NCBI GenBank assembly: GCA_905214735.1
Contig: CAJMNI010000006.1
Span: 29,779 to 93,778 of the forward strand
Source of the DNA: an uncultured bacterium
Lineage (GTDB): Bacteria > Bacteroidota > Bacteroidia > Bacteroidales > Muribaculaceae
DNA length: 64,000 bases
Direction: 5' to 3'
Each line of letters starts with the position of its first letter. The first letter of the stretch is position 1. A program made the translations under genes and the position numbers. The notes under the pieces are model-generated. The model was not told where the DNA came from. It did not search any database and was given only the letters and a program-made list of their open reading frames with translations. This document shows, one piece after another, positions 44,158 through 53,163 of this stretch.

Positions 44158-44682
44158 ATGGAAATTGAAGAACTCAGAACGTACATCCGCGACATTCCCG
44201 ATTTCCCGACGAAGGGAATCGTGTTCCGCGATCTCACGACTCTATTCAAGGATGGGGAAGCTCTCCACACCATGGGCGACGCCCTCGTCGAACTTTACAA
44301 AGATAAAGGCGTGACAAAGGTGGTGGGCATAGAATCGCGCGGTTTCATCGGCGGATCTATCATGGCCTACCGACTCGGATGCGGTTTCGTACCGGCTCGC
44401 AAACCGGGAAAACTCCCCTCGGTCACGATCAAGAAAGCTTACGCTAAAGAGTATGGCGTCGACACAATCGAGATCCATTCCGATGCGATCAACGAGAACG
44501 ACGTTGTAGTGCTCCACGACGACCTGCTCGCCACGGGAGGCACAATGGCCGCCTGCTATGACCTTGTAAAGTCGATGAACCCGAAGAAAATCTATGTGAA
44601 CTTCGTGGTGGAACTTACCGCTCTCAACGGACGCAAGCATCTTCCCGCCGACTGCGAGGTGACATCGCTTCTTAAATATTAA
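44158..44682 (+). CDS. apt: Adenine phosphoribosyltransferase
   Basis: Salvage enzyme converting adenine and PRPP to AMP. 174 aa, normal length. It shows IPDFPTKGIVFRDLTTLF, GIESRGFIGGSIMAYRLG, and the PRPP loop VVVLHDDLLATGGTMAACY. It stands alone between the parS region and uvrC, ending in a clear terminator. Confidence 0.97.
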   Translation: MEIEELRTYIRDIPDFPTKGIVFRDLTTLFKDGEALHTMGDALVELYKDKGVTKVVGIESRGFIGGSIMAYRLGCGFVPARKPGKLPSVTIKKAYAKEYGVDTIEIHSDAINENDVVVLHDDLLATGGTMAACYDLVKSMNPKKIYVNFVVELTALNGRKHLPADCEVTSLLKY

Positions 44683-44691
44683 CCGAATCTG

Positions 44692-44718
44692 AAACTCCGG
44701 TTTCATCGGAGTTTTTTT
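44692..44718 (+). terminator. Terminator of apt
   Basis: AACTCCG and CGGAGTT form a seven-pair stem with a seven-base loop, followed by seven T. Confidence 0.85.
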
Positions 44719-44783
44719 ACGATACTGAAAATGGGCATCTGCATTCCGCAGGTGCCCATTGTGGCAAATATGGAAATGCCGTT

Positions 44784-46727
44784 ATGGCGAATATGGATAT
44801 GAATGAAAATATGACGAAACCGGATGCTGTGGCCGGAATGCTCGCAGGGTGGGGCAGAGACATCGATGAACTCGGCACTTTCAACATCGAGATAGAGCCT
44901 GACCGCACGCGCGACGACATCCGCGAAAACCGGCCCGGGACCCATCTGCGCGAGAAGATACTCTCCCTTCCCGAGTCGCCGGGGGTCTATATGTATCTCA
45001 ACCGCCACGGCAAGGTGATCTATGTCGGCAAGGCGAAAAGGCTCAAACGGCGCGTGTCGTCATATTTCAACCGACAGCATCAGTCGACGCGGACAAACCT
45101 TCTCGTGCGCAGCATCGTCGACATGCGCTTCCTCGTGGTCGAGAGCGAGGAGCAGGCCCTCAACCTAGAGAACGCCATGATCAAGGAGTATCAGCCCCAC
45201 TACAACGTGCTGCTGAAAGACGATAAGTCATACCCCTGGATCGTGGTGACGCGAGAGCTTTATCCGCGCGTATTCATGACCCGCGACCGCTCCGTGGCCG
45301 GGCGCTATTACGGCCCCTACAGCAACGTGCAGGCGGCGCGGACCGTACTCGAACTGATCCGCGAAACTTATCCGCTCCGGTCGTGCCGCCACTCCCTCGA
45401 CGAGAAAAGCATAGCCCGCAACAAATACTCCCTCTGCCTCGATTATCACATAGGGAAATGCGGAGGGGCCTGCCGCGCCCTTATCTCTCCCGAGGAGTAT
45501 GCAGGATATATCGCGAAGGTCCGCCAGATTCTCAACGGTGAAACCGTAGAGCTTGAAAACTCCCTTTTGGCGGAAATGGAGAGGCTTAGCGAGAATTGGA
45601 AATTCGAGGAGGCGCAGGCGGTCAAGGAGAAATATGAGATTGTCAGAAAATATAATGCGAAGAGCGTGATCGGGGAGACCTCAACCCCCGACGTCGACAT
45701 GTTCGCCTATGTGGAGAATGAAGACCGCGCCTTTGTCAACTTCATGCATCTCCACCGCGGAGCAGTGACGCAAAGTCTCAATCTCGAGTTTGTGAGACGC
45801 GACAGCGAGGTCACCCGCGAAGAACTTCTGTCGATGGCTATCTCGGAGGTGGCCTCCCGGTTCGGCCGCAAATTCGAGGAGATTCTTGTGCCTTTCGAAC
45901 CCGACGTGAAGTTCTCAGGCGTGACCTTCACCATTCCTTCGCGAGGGCCAAAGAAGAGGGTGCTCGACATCGGTGTCCGCAACGCCACGCAGTATATGAA
46001 CGACCGCGAGGCGATGGCCGAAAAGCTGAATCCCGACCGCGCTGTCGACAAACTGATGACGCGGATGCAGTCTGATTTCCGGCTCAACGCCCAGCCGCGG
46101 CATATCGAATGTTTCGACAACTCCAACATCCAGGGCACAAACCCGGTGGCGAGTTGCGTGGTGTTCCGCAACGGCAAACCCTCGAAGCGCGACTATCGCC
46201 ATTTCAACATCAAGACCGTGGTGGGAGCCGATGACTTCGCCTCGATGAAAGAGGTGCTCCACCGGCGCTACACCCGCATGATGGCCGAAGGGGAACCGCT
46301 TCCGCAGCTGGTGGTGGTCGACGGCGGCAAAGGGCAGCTGAGTTCGGCTGTGGAGGCATTCGACGAGATGGGTATCCGCGGCGAAGTCGCCCTTGTCGGC
46401 ATAGCCAAGCGCCTGGAGGAAATCTATTTCCCCGGCGACACGCTTCCGCTCTATCTCGACAAGAAATCGCCGTCGCTGAGGGTGATCCAGGCCTTGCGCG
46501 ACGAGGCACACCGCTTCGGAATCACCCATCATCGCAACCGCCGCAGCAAATCGCAGACAGTCAGCGAATTGGACAGTATAAAAGGAATAGGCCCCGCCAC
46601 AGCCGCCACGCTCATGAAGCATTTCAAGAGCGTAAAACGTCTGCGTGAAGCAGAACTGTCAGATATTCAGCAGATTATAGGCAAATCAAAAGCCCAACTC
46701 GTCTACAACCACTTCCATCATCAGTAA
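44784..46727 (+). CDS. uvrC: Excinuclease ABC subunit C
   Basis: Nuclease of nucleotide excision repair making the two incisions around UvrB-marked damage. 647 aa. The GIY-YIG domain is at about 65-100 (SPGVYMYLNRHGKVIYVGKA), the UVR motif at about 240-275, the RNase H-like endonuclease at about 430-570 (ECFDNSNIQGTNPVASCVVF) and the C-terminal helix-hairpin-helix at DSIKGIGPATAATLMKHF. The first about 60 residues precede the usual UvrC start; several early methionines could serve, but none lies close to the GIY-YIG domain, so a modest N-terminal extension is real. Confidence 0.95.
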   Translation: MANMDMNENMTKPDAVAGMLAGWGRDIDELGTFNIEIEPDRTRDDIRENRPGTHLREKILSLPESPGVYMYLNRHGKVIYVGKAKRLKRRVSSYFNRQHQSTRTNLLVRSIVDMRFLVVESEEQALNLENAMIKEYQPHYNVLLKDDKSYPWIVVTRELYPRVFMTRDRSVAGRYYGPYSNVQAARTVLELIRETYPLRSCRHSLDEKSIARNKYSLCLDYHIGKCGGACRALISPEEYAGYIAKVRQILNGETVELENSLLAEMERLSENWKFEEAQAVKEKYEIVRKYNAKSVIGETSTPDVDMFAYVENEDRAFVNFMHLHRGAVTQSLNLEFVRRDSEVTREELLSMAISEVASRFGRKFEEILVPFEPDVKFSGVTFTIPSRGPKKRVLDIGVRNATQYMNDREAMAEKLNPDRAVDKLMTRMQSDFRLNAQPRHIECFDNSNIQGTNPVASCVVFRNGKPSKRDYRHFNIKTVVGADDFASMKEVLHRRYTRMMAEGEPLPQLVVVDGGKGQLSSAVEAFDEMGIRGEVALVGIAKRLEEIYFPGDTLPLYLDKKSPSLRVIQALRDEAHRFGITHHRNRRSKSQTVSELDSIKGIGPATAATLMKHFKSVKRLREAELSDIQQIIGKSKAQLVYNHFHHQ

Positions 46728-46757
46728 ACAGCGGAAGCTCCGGCAGACAATCAACAT

Positions 46758-46795
46758 AAAAAATCCGGTCGCGTAGCTGCGCGGCCGGATTTTTT
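46758..46795. terminator. Bidirectional terminator between uvrC and the C1 peptidase
   Basis: AAAAAATCCGG at the left and CCGGATTTTTT at the right close a hairpin with an imperfect inner stem (CGCG/GCGC). It serves uvrC and the convergent peptidase gene. Confidence 0.85.
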
Positions 46796-46850
46796 GTTCG
46801 TTCGTGGCGGATGGAATCCGCTTCTTGTTTCGGGTTAAGTCGGAAGCCTC

Positions 46851-48080
46851 TTATTTCGGGAGCTTCTTGGCTATCTTGGCGGGAACTGCGTCGCTGTTGA
46901 TGCCGACGCCGAGGGTCTTCTCCAGGAAGTAGGGAACGGAAACGTAGAAATATCCGTCGTAGATCTGGTTGGTGTCCCAGCTGTTCTTAACCTTGTAATA
47001 TTTGTTGCCTTCCTGGTCTTTGGCCGTGCCGACGATAACCATTCCGTGGTCGTCGGTGGTCTCGAAGTTGTCGAAGCTCTTCTGGCGCGATTCCTGAGTG
47101 ACGGTCTTCTCCTTCACCGGGCCCTTGATGTTGAACTTCTCATCCTCGCGGTCTTTGTCGGAGAGCTTCACCCAGCGGGCGAGCTCGGAGTCGGTCATGT
47201 CTTTCTCCGTCTCGTCGGGGAGCACGGCGAAACCTTTGCGCCATTTGAAGCCGCCTTCGGAAACGTCGGCAGCCCACATCACGTTATATCCGTTCTCAAG
47301 AGCCGTGTCGACAAGCTCCTGCATCTCCTCCATCGGCACGTTCATGCTCTTGGTCCATGCCCAGTTGTCGGGGATCTCGAGCGTCACCCATTCGTAGAAG
47401 GGATGGTGGGTATAGCTGGTGAAGTTGATGAATTTCTCGGGCTCGATTCCCATCTCCTTTGCCCACTGCTTCGGAGTGTAGCTCTTCCCCTTGTAGGTGA
47501 AAGTCTCGGGCACAGGGCCGAGATATGCGTCGAGGATTCCGACGAAGCCGGGAAGCCAGGCGGTGGAGAGCTTGCTGTTTTTCTGTCCGCGGGCGAGCAC
47601 GGCCTTCAGGTAAGCCTCGAGGGCGTCGGCCATTTCATAGTGCGAATGCTTCTCCTCGCCGTAGTTGAGGCCCGTATAAGCCTCCTCGGGCATGGCGCCG
47701 TAAAGCTCCGTCATGTTGAGCACGTCGCCGAATGATCCTCCCTGGGCGAAATTGATCATGCCGTTCATGCGCATCCATTTCTTCGCCTTGTCGATATAGG
47801 CGTTGCGCACCACGAACATCTCCGAGAGGTCGAGTTCCGGACCTCCTTTGCGGAGCACGTCGTCTTCCAGCGTCGAAAGGCCGGAGAACGCCCAGCATGT
47901 TCCCGATTTGTTCTGGTCTTTCACGGGAGTGGTGGGGTTGATCTTGATGTCGGTGAAAGTGAAGCCCGTCGAATCGGGATTCTCGGGCTCGGCGCCGTCG
48001 AAGGCGGGAGCCTGCATGTAGGTGGCGAAAGCTGCCGGGGCGAAGGCTGCGGCGAGCGCCAGTAAGAGGGTCTTTCTCAT
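46851..48080 (-). CDS. Exported C1B cysteine peptidase (aminopeptidase C/bleomycin-hydrolase type)
   Basis: 409 aa from the ATG at 48080, chosen because it opens a clean signal peptide (MRKTLLLALAAAFAPAAFA); an earlier in-frame ATG adds 21 polar residues. The papain-type residues are Cys in DQNKSGTCWAFSGLSTLE, His in DDHGMVIVGTA and Asn in YKVKNSWDTNQIYDG. The overall layout is that of bleomycin hydrolase/PepC, but the signal peptide places it in the periplasm or on the surface. It probably trims peptides as aminopeptidase. A single-gene unit with its own promoter. Confidence 0.88.
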   Translation of the reverse strand: MRKTLLLALAAAFAPAAFATYMQAPAFDGAEPENPDSTGFTFTDIKINPTTPVKDQNKSGTCWAFSGLSTLEDDVLRKGGPELDLSEMFVVRNAYIDKAKKWMRMNGMINFAQGGSFGDVLNMTELYGAMPEEAYTGLNYGEEKHSHYEMADALEAYLKAVLARGQKNSKLSTAWLPGFVGILDAYLGPVPETFTYKGKSYTPKQWAKEMGIEPEKFINFTSYTHHPFYEWVTLEIPDNWAWTKSMNVPMEEMQELVDTALENGYNVMWAADVSEGGFKWRKGFAVLPDETEKDMTDSELARWVKLSDKDREDEKFNIKGPVKEKTVTQESRQKSFDNFETTDDHGMVIVGTAKDQEGNKYYKVKNSWDTNQIYDGYFYVSVPYFLEKTLGVGINSDAVPAKIAKKLPK

Positions 48081-48157
48081 TCTCGGATTTAGGTTAGGGT
48101 TATTGTTTGCTGTCGGATTTCCCTGCTGCGGCATAGCCGGCAACCGGGTTTTGAAAG

Positions 48158-48165
48158 CAAATATA
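48158..48165 (-). promoter_or_regulatory. -7 promoter element of the C1 peptidase gene
   Basis: TATATTTGC on the minus strand, about 78 bases before the ATG at 48080. No clear -33 TTTG. Confidence 0.5.
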
Positions 48166-48247
48166 CGAAATAATTGAGAATATTAACGAAAATCGGCCCA
48201 AAAGTTGTTATAAAACAGTATAGGCGCCGTTTTTTTGAGGCTCGCGC

Positions 48248-48278
48248 GTTGAAAAGACGGCAATTATTCTTATATTTG
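48248..48278 (+). promoter_or_regulatory. Promoter of rnr
   Basis: GTTG (48248-48251), a 19-base spacer and TATATTTG (48271-48278). This is a near-consensus Bacteroidota promoter with start about 30 bases before the rnr ATG. It diverges from the peptidase promoter. Confidence 0.65.
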
Positions 48279-48313
48279 TAAATTACGATAGAAATCAGGA
48301 AAACAGCATAGAT

Positions 48314-50557
48314 ATGAAAAAGGGAGATAACAGCCGCGGCAGCGGGCGCCGTCGCCGCCTTGAGGAGCTTCAGGACAAGGTGATGGAGTTTCTTCAGTCG
48401 CACAGCAAGCAGAGCTTCAACTATAAGCAGATAGCGTTTGGCATCGGCGCCGAGAGCCGGCCTTTGCGCATGGATGTGATCAACATCCTCGACGAGCTCG
48501 CCGCCATCGGCGACATCGTGGAGGTGGATCTCGGAAGATACAAGGCGAAAGCTAACCGCGGCACGGAGAATATCGGCTATTTCGTGCGCCGCAGCAACGG
48601 CAAGAACGCCGTGGTGATCGACGACGAGCAGATCATGGTGGCCGAGCGCAACTCGATGCATGCCCTCAACGGCGACAAGGTGCGCGTGGTTGTTTCGGCA
48701 GCCCGCCGCGGCCAGGATCCCGAGGCCCGCGTGATAGAGATCGTGGAGGCCAAGGAGCAGCAGTTTGTCGGCACAATCAAGATCGACAAGAATTATTCGG
48801 CGCTCGTGACCGACTCGAAATTCCTCGCCGCCGACATCATCATCCCGCGCAACAAGCTCAAAGGGGGCAAGAACGGCGACAAGGCCGTGGCCCGCATCTC
48901 CTGCTGGCGCGACGACGAGATGAACCCGCGCGGCGAAATCCTCGACATCCTCGGAGCGAAAGGGGAGAACAACGCCGAGATGCACGCCATCCTCGCCGAG
49001 TTCGGCCTCCCTTACAAATATCCCGAAAATGTGGAGAAAGCAGCCGAGAAGATCAGCGAGGGTATCACAAAAGAGGAGGTGGCCAAGCGCGAGGATTTCC
49101 GCGGCGTCACCACCTTCACCATCGACCCGCGCGACGCCAAGGATTTCGACGACGCCCTCTCGATCCGCCAGCTTGCCAACGGCAATTGGGAGGTCGGAGT
49201 GCATATCGCCGACGTCACCCATTATGTGCGCCCCGGGTCGGTGATCGACAAAGAGGCCCAGAAACGCGCCACGAGCGTCTATCTCGTGGACCGCACCATC
49301 CCCATGCTCCCCGAGCGCCTCAGCAACGGCATCTGCTCCCTGCGTCCCGACGAGGAGAAGCTCACCTTCTCCGCAGTGTTCGAGCTCGACCAGAAGGCCA
49401 ACGTGGTCAATTCGCGAATCGGCCGCACGGTGATCAAGAGCGACCGCCGCTTCACCTATGAGGAGGCCCAGGAGATTATCGAGACCGGGAACGGTGAGTT
49501 CGCCCGCGAGCTGGCCACCCTCAACTCGCTTGCCAAGGAGCTCCGCCGCCGCCGTTACCAGCAGGGCGCCCTCGAGTTCGACCGCGCAGAGGTGCGCTTC
49601 GAGATCGACGAGAACGGCAAGCCCGTGAGCGTCTATTTCAAGGAGTCGAAAGATGCCAACAAACTCATCGAGGAGTTCATGCTTCTCGCCAACCTCACGG
49701 TGGCCGAGAGCATCGGAAAGGTGCCGAAAGGGAAGAAGGCGAAGACTTTCGTCTATCGCGTCCACGCCAATCCCGACCCCGAGAAACTCGGCAACCTCTC
49801 CCTTATCGCCCAGCGCTTCGGCTATAAGCTCGCCACCGACGGCTCGAGCCGCGAGATCAACAAGAGCGTCAACCGTCTGCTCCGCGACGTGAAGGGAAAA
49901 GGGGAGGAGAACATGCTCTCGATCCTCGCCATCCGTTCGATGGCCAAGGCTGTCTATACCACCGACAATATCGGCCACTACGGCCTCGCGATGCCATATT
50001 ACACCCACTTCACTTCTCCGATCCGCCGCTATCCCGACATGATGGTCCATCGTCTGCTCGCCCGCTATGCCGAGGGCGGCAGAAGCTCCGACAAGCTCAA
50101 GCTCGAGGATGAATGCCGCCACGATTCCGACATGGAGCAGCTCGCCGCCAACGCCGAGCGCGCCTCGATCCGCTATAAGCAGGTGGAATTCATGAAAGAC
50201 CGCCTCGGAGAGATCTACGACGGCGTGATCTCGGGCGTGACCGAATGGGGATTCTATGTGGAGCTCAACGAGTCGATGTGCGAGGGTCTCGTGCCGATCC
50301 GCGACCTCGCCGACGATTATTATGACTTCGACGAGAAGAACTATTGCCTCATCGGCCGCCGTCACGGAGTGCGCTATACTCTCGGCGACCAGGTGAAGGT
50401 GCAGGTGGCCCGCGCCGACCTCGAGCGCAAACAGCTCGACTTCGCCCTCATCGACGACAAAGGGAACCCCAACAAACCCCTCGACGAGCGCAAACCGGGC
50501 AAACGCCACGAGCAGAAGAAACGCTCCCGCGGAGGCAACCGCCGCCGCAAGGAGTGA
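48314..50557 (+). CDS. rnr: Ribonuclease R
   Basis: 3'-5' exoribonuclease of the RNB family that degrades structured RNA. 747 aa. The N-terminal winged-helix segment (about 1-75) is followed by cold-shock OB domains, the RNB catalytic domain with TIDPRDAKDFDDALSI carrying the Asp cluster, and a C-terminal S1 domain (YDGVISGVTEWGFYVELN). The tail is basic (KRHEQKKRSRGGNRRRKE), typical of RNase R. The glycosidase gene follows 48 bases later in the same direction. Confidence 0.97.
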   Translation: MKKGDNSRGSGRRRRLEELQDKVMEFLQSHSKQSFNYKQIAFGIGAESRPLRMDVINILDELAAIGDIVEVDLGRYKAKANRGTENIGYFVRRSNGKNAVVIDDEQIMVAERNSMHALNGDKVRVVVSAARRGQDPEARVIEIVEAKEQQFVGTIKIDKNYSALVTDSKFLAADIIIPRNKLKGGKNGDKAVARISCWRDDEMNPRGEILDILGAKGENNAEMHAILAEFGLPYKYPENVEKAAEKISEGITKEEVAKREDFRGVTTFTIDPRDAKDFDDALSIRQLANGNWEVGVHIADVTHYVRPGSVIDKEAQKRATSVYLVDRTIPMLPERLSNGICSLRPDEEKLTFSAVFELDQKANVVNSRIGRTVIKSDRRFTYEEAQEIIETGNGEFARELATLNSLAKELRRRRYQQGALEFDRAEVRFEIDENGKPVSVYFKESKDANKLIEEFMLLANLTVAESIGKVPKGKKAKTFVYRVHANPDPEKLGNLSLIAQRFGYKLATDGSSREINKSVNRLLRDVKGKGEENMLSILAIRSMAKAVYTTDNIGHYGLAMPYYTHFTSPIRRYPDMMVHRLLARYAEGGRSSDKLKLEDECRHDSDMEQLAANAERASIRYKQVEFMKDRLGEIYDGVISGVTEWGFYVELNESMCEGLVPIRDLADDYYDFDEKNYCLIGRRHGVRYTLGDQVKVQVARADLERKQLDFALIDDKGNPNKPLDERKPGKRHEQKKRSRGGNRRRKE

Positions 50558-50605
50558 CCCCTCCGAAATCTATCATGAATAACTACCTTTTTAACCGATA
50601 AATAA

Positions 50606-52924
50606 ATGCATAAATCTCTTATCGTGGCGGCCGGGATCGGTTTCCTTGCCGCCGGCATGAGCGCCGCCGGCCGCGGAACAGTGGTTGAAACTTCGGCCTA
50701 TCGCTGGAGCGGCGATACAATCTATCAGAACGAGTTCAAGGCCTGGGCCGAATCGCCCGACCATATCCGCAGCACTTACCACGGCCGCCCCGGCTATTTC
50801 ATGCCCGTGCTCCCCGAATGGAAGCGCGTCAACGGCCTGGAGAAATATCCGGTGCTGACTACGGAAAACATGCTTCATCAGGCCATCTACAACATGGGCC
50901 TCGACGAGATGGTCAATGCCGTCGAACCCGACACCACCCTGCGCACCGGGAAGGAATGGGCCGGAGTCTGGACCCGCGACGTGAGCTATTCGATCATCCT
51001 CTCCATGGCTGCCCTCCAGCCCGAGGCCTCGATGATTTCGCTGATGAAGAAAGTCAATCCTTCGGGGCAGATCATCCAGGACACCGGTTCGGGCGGCGCA
51101 TGGCCGATCTCCACCGACCGCATGGTGTGGGTGCTCGCCGCCTGGGAAGTCTATAAGGTGACCGGCGACATGGACTGGCTGAAGAAGGTTTATCCGATCG
51201 CCGTGCGCTCCATCGCCAAAGACGACGCCACGGTGCGCAGCGAGGCCGGCCTCGTGAAAGGGGAGACCTCTTTCATTGACTGGCGCGAACAGAGCTATCC
51301 CCGCTGGATGCAGACCGCCGACATATCGCAGAGCGAGGCCATGGGCACTAACGTGATGTATGCCGCCGCCCTGAAATGTCTCGGCGAGATGGCTTCTGTG
51401 CTCAAGGATAAGAAGGCAGCCGCCGACTATACCCGCCGTTCGGAGGAGCTCGCTTCCGCCATCGACAAAACTTTCTATATGCCGGAGAAGGGATATTATG
51501 CGATGTACACTTACGGCCGCGACAACAAGATCCTCAACCCGCGCGAGGAGACTCTCGGCTCGGCGCTGGCCGTGCTCTATGACATTGCCCCGGCCGATCG
51601 GCAGAAGGAGATGTCGCAGAATGTGCCCCAGACCCCCTTCGGAGCCGCCATATTCTATCCGCAGATCTCCGACATGCCCAACTATCACAACAACGCCCTC
51701 TGGCCCTTCGTGGGCTCCTATTGGACGCTCGCCCAGGCAAAGGCAGGCAACGAGCAGGGTGTGATGGAGGGTATCGGAAGCATTTTCCGCCCCGCCGCCC
51801 TTTTCGCCACCAACAAGGAGAATTTCAATCTCGACAACGGCGACTATTACACCGAGCTCAACTCGAGCAATATGCTCTGGTCGCTCTCGGGCAATATCGC
51901 CCTCACCCAGCAGATCCTTTTCGGCATCCATTTCGAGAAAGACGGCCTGCGGATCGCTCCTTTCGTGCCGGAGGCTCTGAAGGGTGACCGCACGCTCAGC
52001 AATTTCCCCTATCGCGGCGGAAGACTCTCCATCTCGGTGAGCGGTTATGGCGACAAGGTGCGTTCGCTGACGTTCAACGGCAAAAGCTATCAGCCCGGCA
52101 GCGTGATTCCCGCCAAGCTGCTCGCCAAGGGTGGCGACATCCGCGTGGAGATGGCCAACGAGCCGATCGCTCCGATGAAACTCAACCGACGCCCCAACCT
52201 CAAGGCTCCGCTTACCCCCGCGGCATGGCTCTCCAATTCTCCGGAACTCGCCGGCAAGAATGTGCCCGTCAACAATCTGCTGCAGTGGAATCCGATTGAA
52301 TATATCGGCGAATATATTGTGCTGCAGAACGGTCGCGAGGTAGGTCGCACGCACGAGACCTCCTGGCCGGCCCTCACCGAGGGCGAGTGGCAGGTGATCG
52401 GCGTAGCTTCCGACGGCACCGAGGGATTCGCCTCCGAGCCGCGCAGCAACCGTCTGGCCATCGTCGCCGAAATGCCAGGCGAGAAAACGGCGATGACCTC
52501 TCCGGAGGTGAGCTATCAGCCCGCCGCCCCGATCAAGGGATATCACGGCGGTTTCGCCGAACTCGACCGCAATTCCGCTCCCGTGAGCGTGGAGGTCGAA
52601 GTGCCCGGCAACTACAATCCGCTCTCATCGACGATGCCTGTCTATTCCGTGACTCTGCGCTATGCCAACGGCAACGGCCCGGTCAATACCGAAAACAAAG
52701 CCGCCGTGCGCACGCTCAAAGTCGACGGAGAGAAGGTCGGCACGATCGTGATGCCGCAGCGAGGAGTCGCCAACTGGGACGACTGGGGCATGAGCAGCAG
52801 CGTGCGCGTGCCGATGACGCCCGGACGCCACACTCTCACCATCGAATATCTCCCTGAAGACGAGAACATGAACATCGCCACCAACCATGCGATCGTAGAC
52901 CGCGTGGTGCTGGAACGCCTCTGA
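50606..52924 (+). CDS. Exported six-hairpin glycosidase-like protein with C-terminal CBM-like domain
   Basis: 772 aa with a signal peptide (IVAAGIGFLAAGMSAAG). Residues about 30-470 fit an (alpha/alpha)6 barrel of the MGH1/GH63-like kind: EWAGVWTRDVSYSIILSM, GGAWPISTDRMVWVLAAWE, INWREQ-like FIDWREQSYPRWMQ, and later NHNNALWPFVGSYWTLAQ-type NYHNNALWPFVGSYW. The acidic residues in WTRD and DWRE are candidate catalysts. Residues about 480-650 are linking beta domains. The last about 140 residues (TLKVDGEKVGTIVMP, WDDWG) resemble a CBM35/CBM6-type sugar-binding domain. Substrate not assignable; alpha-linked glycans are likely. No SusCD pair is in the window. Confidence 0.75.
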   Translation: MHKSLIVAAGIGFLAAGMSAAGRGTVVETSAYRWSGDTIYQNEFKAWAESPDHIRSTYHGRPGYFMPVLPEWKRVNGLEKYPVLTTENMLHQAIYNMGLDEMVNAVEPDTTLRTGKEWAGVWTRDVSYSIILSMAALQPEASMISLMKKVNPSGQIIQDTGSGGAWPISTDRMVWVLAAWEVYKVTGDMDWLKKVYPIAVRSIAKDDATVRSEAGLVKGETSFIDWREQSYPRWMQTADISQSEAMGTNVMYAAALKCLGEMASVLKDKKAAADYTRRSEELASAIDKTFYMPEKGYYAMYTYGRDNKILNPREETLGSALAVLYDIAPADRQKEMSQNVPQTPFGAAIFYPQISDMPNYHNNALWPFVGSYWTLAQAKAGNEQGVMEGIGSIFRPAALFATNKENFNLDNGDYYTELNSSNMLWSLSGNIALTQQILFGIHFEKDGLRIAPFVPEALKGDRTLSNFPYRGGRLSISVSGYGDKVRSLTFNGKSYQPGSVIPAKLLAKGGDIRVEMANEPIAPMKLNRRPNLKAPLTPAAWLSNSPELAGKNVPVNNLLQWNPIEYIGEYIVLQNGREVGRTHETSWPALTEGEWQVIGVASDGTEGFASEPRSNRLAIVAEMPGEKTAMTSPEVSYQPAAPIKGYHGGFAELDRNSAPVSVEVEVPGNYNPLSSTMPVYSVTLRYANGNGPVNTENKAAVRTLKVDGEKVGTIVMPQRGVANWDDWGMSSSVRVPMTPGRHTLTIEYLPEDENMNIATNHAIVDRVVLERL

Positions 52925-52952
52925 AAATCCCGCTCAGGGCCTCCGGATCCTC

Positions 52953-52995
52953 TCTTGCCCGGAGTCTTGCCCGGAGTCTTGCCCGGAGTCTTGCC
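52953..52995. repeat. 12-bp tandem repeat
   Basis: TCTTGCCCGGAG repeated three times exactly (52953-52988) with a fourth partial copy, just after the glycosidase stop and upstream of the SRP RNA promoter. Confidence 0.9.
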
Positions 52996-53027
52996 GAGGT
53001 GAAAAAAGAGCGAAAAATCGCCGATAA

Positions 53028-53059
53028 TTTGGCCGATTGAGAAAAAGTTTGTAATTTTG
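53028..53059 (+). promoter_or_regulatory. Promoter of the SRP RNA gene
   Basis: TTTG (53028-53031), exactly 20 bases, then TAATTTTGC (box 53052-53059). This is the most consensus-like Bacteroidota promoter in the window. The predicted start falls at about 53063-53066, at the 5' end of the SRP RNA. Confidence 0.85.
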
Positions 53060-53061
53060 CA

Positions 53062-53161
53062 GTGGGTGAGTCCTGCACGACCAGCTCCCCGTGAAATCCC
53101 CCAGATCCTGACCGAAGCAAGGGTAGCGGGTTGAGCGGTGCGATGCAGATAGCTCACCCAC
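53062..53161 (+). ncRNA. ffs: Signal recognition particle RNA (4.5S type)
   Basis: About 98-100 nt. The ends GTGGGTGAG and CTCACCCAC pair perfectly to close a long hairpin. The apical part CAGATCCTGACCGAAGCA aligns over 18 bases with the E. coli helix-8 sequence CAGGTCCGGAAGGAAGCA, keeping the CAG and GAAGCA sides of the Ffh-binding loop. The strong promoter immediately upstream places the transcript start at the hairpin base. The RNA pairs with Ffh to target membrane proteins. Confidence 0.87.
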
Positions 53162-53163
53162 TC

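Noticed and set aside
48089..50509. 806-codon open frame antisense to rnr
   Set aside because: It is exactly opposite rnr, whose RNB and S1 motifs are clear. GC-rich codon bias leaves the complement free of stops, and the translation shows no domain or plausible start.
50591..52546. 651-codon frame antisense to the glycosidase gene
   Set aside because: Same codon-bias effect; the forward strand has a signal peptide and conserved motifs.
52953..52995. Possible CRISPR or regulatory array
   Set aside because: The 12-base units are contiguous without spacers, so it is a simple tandem repeat.
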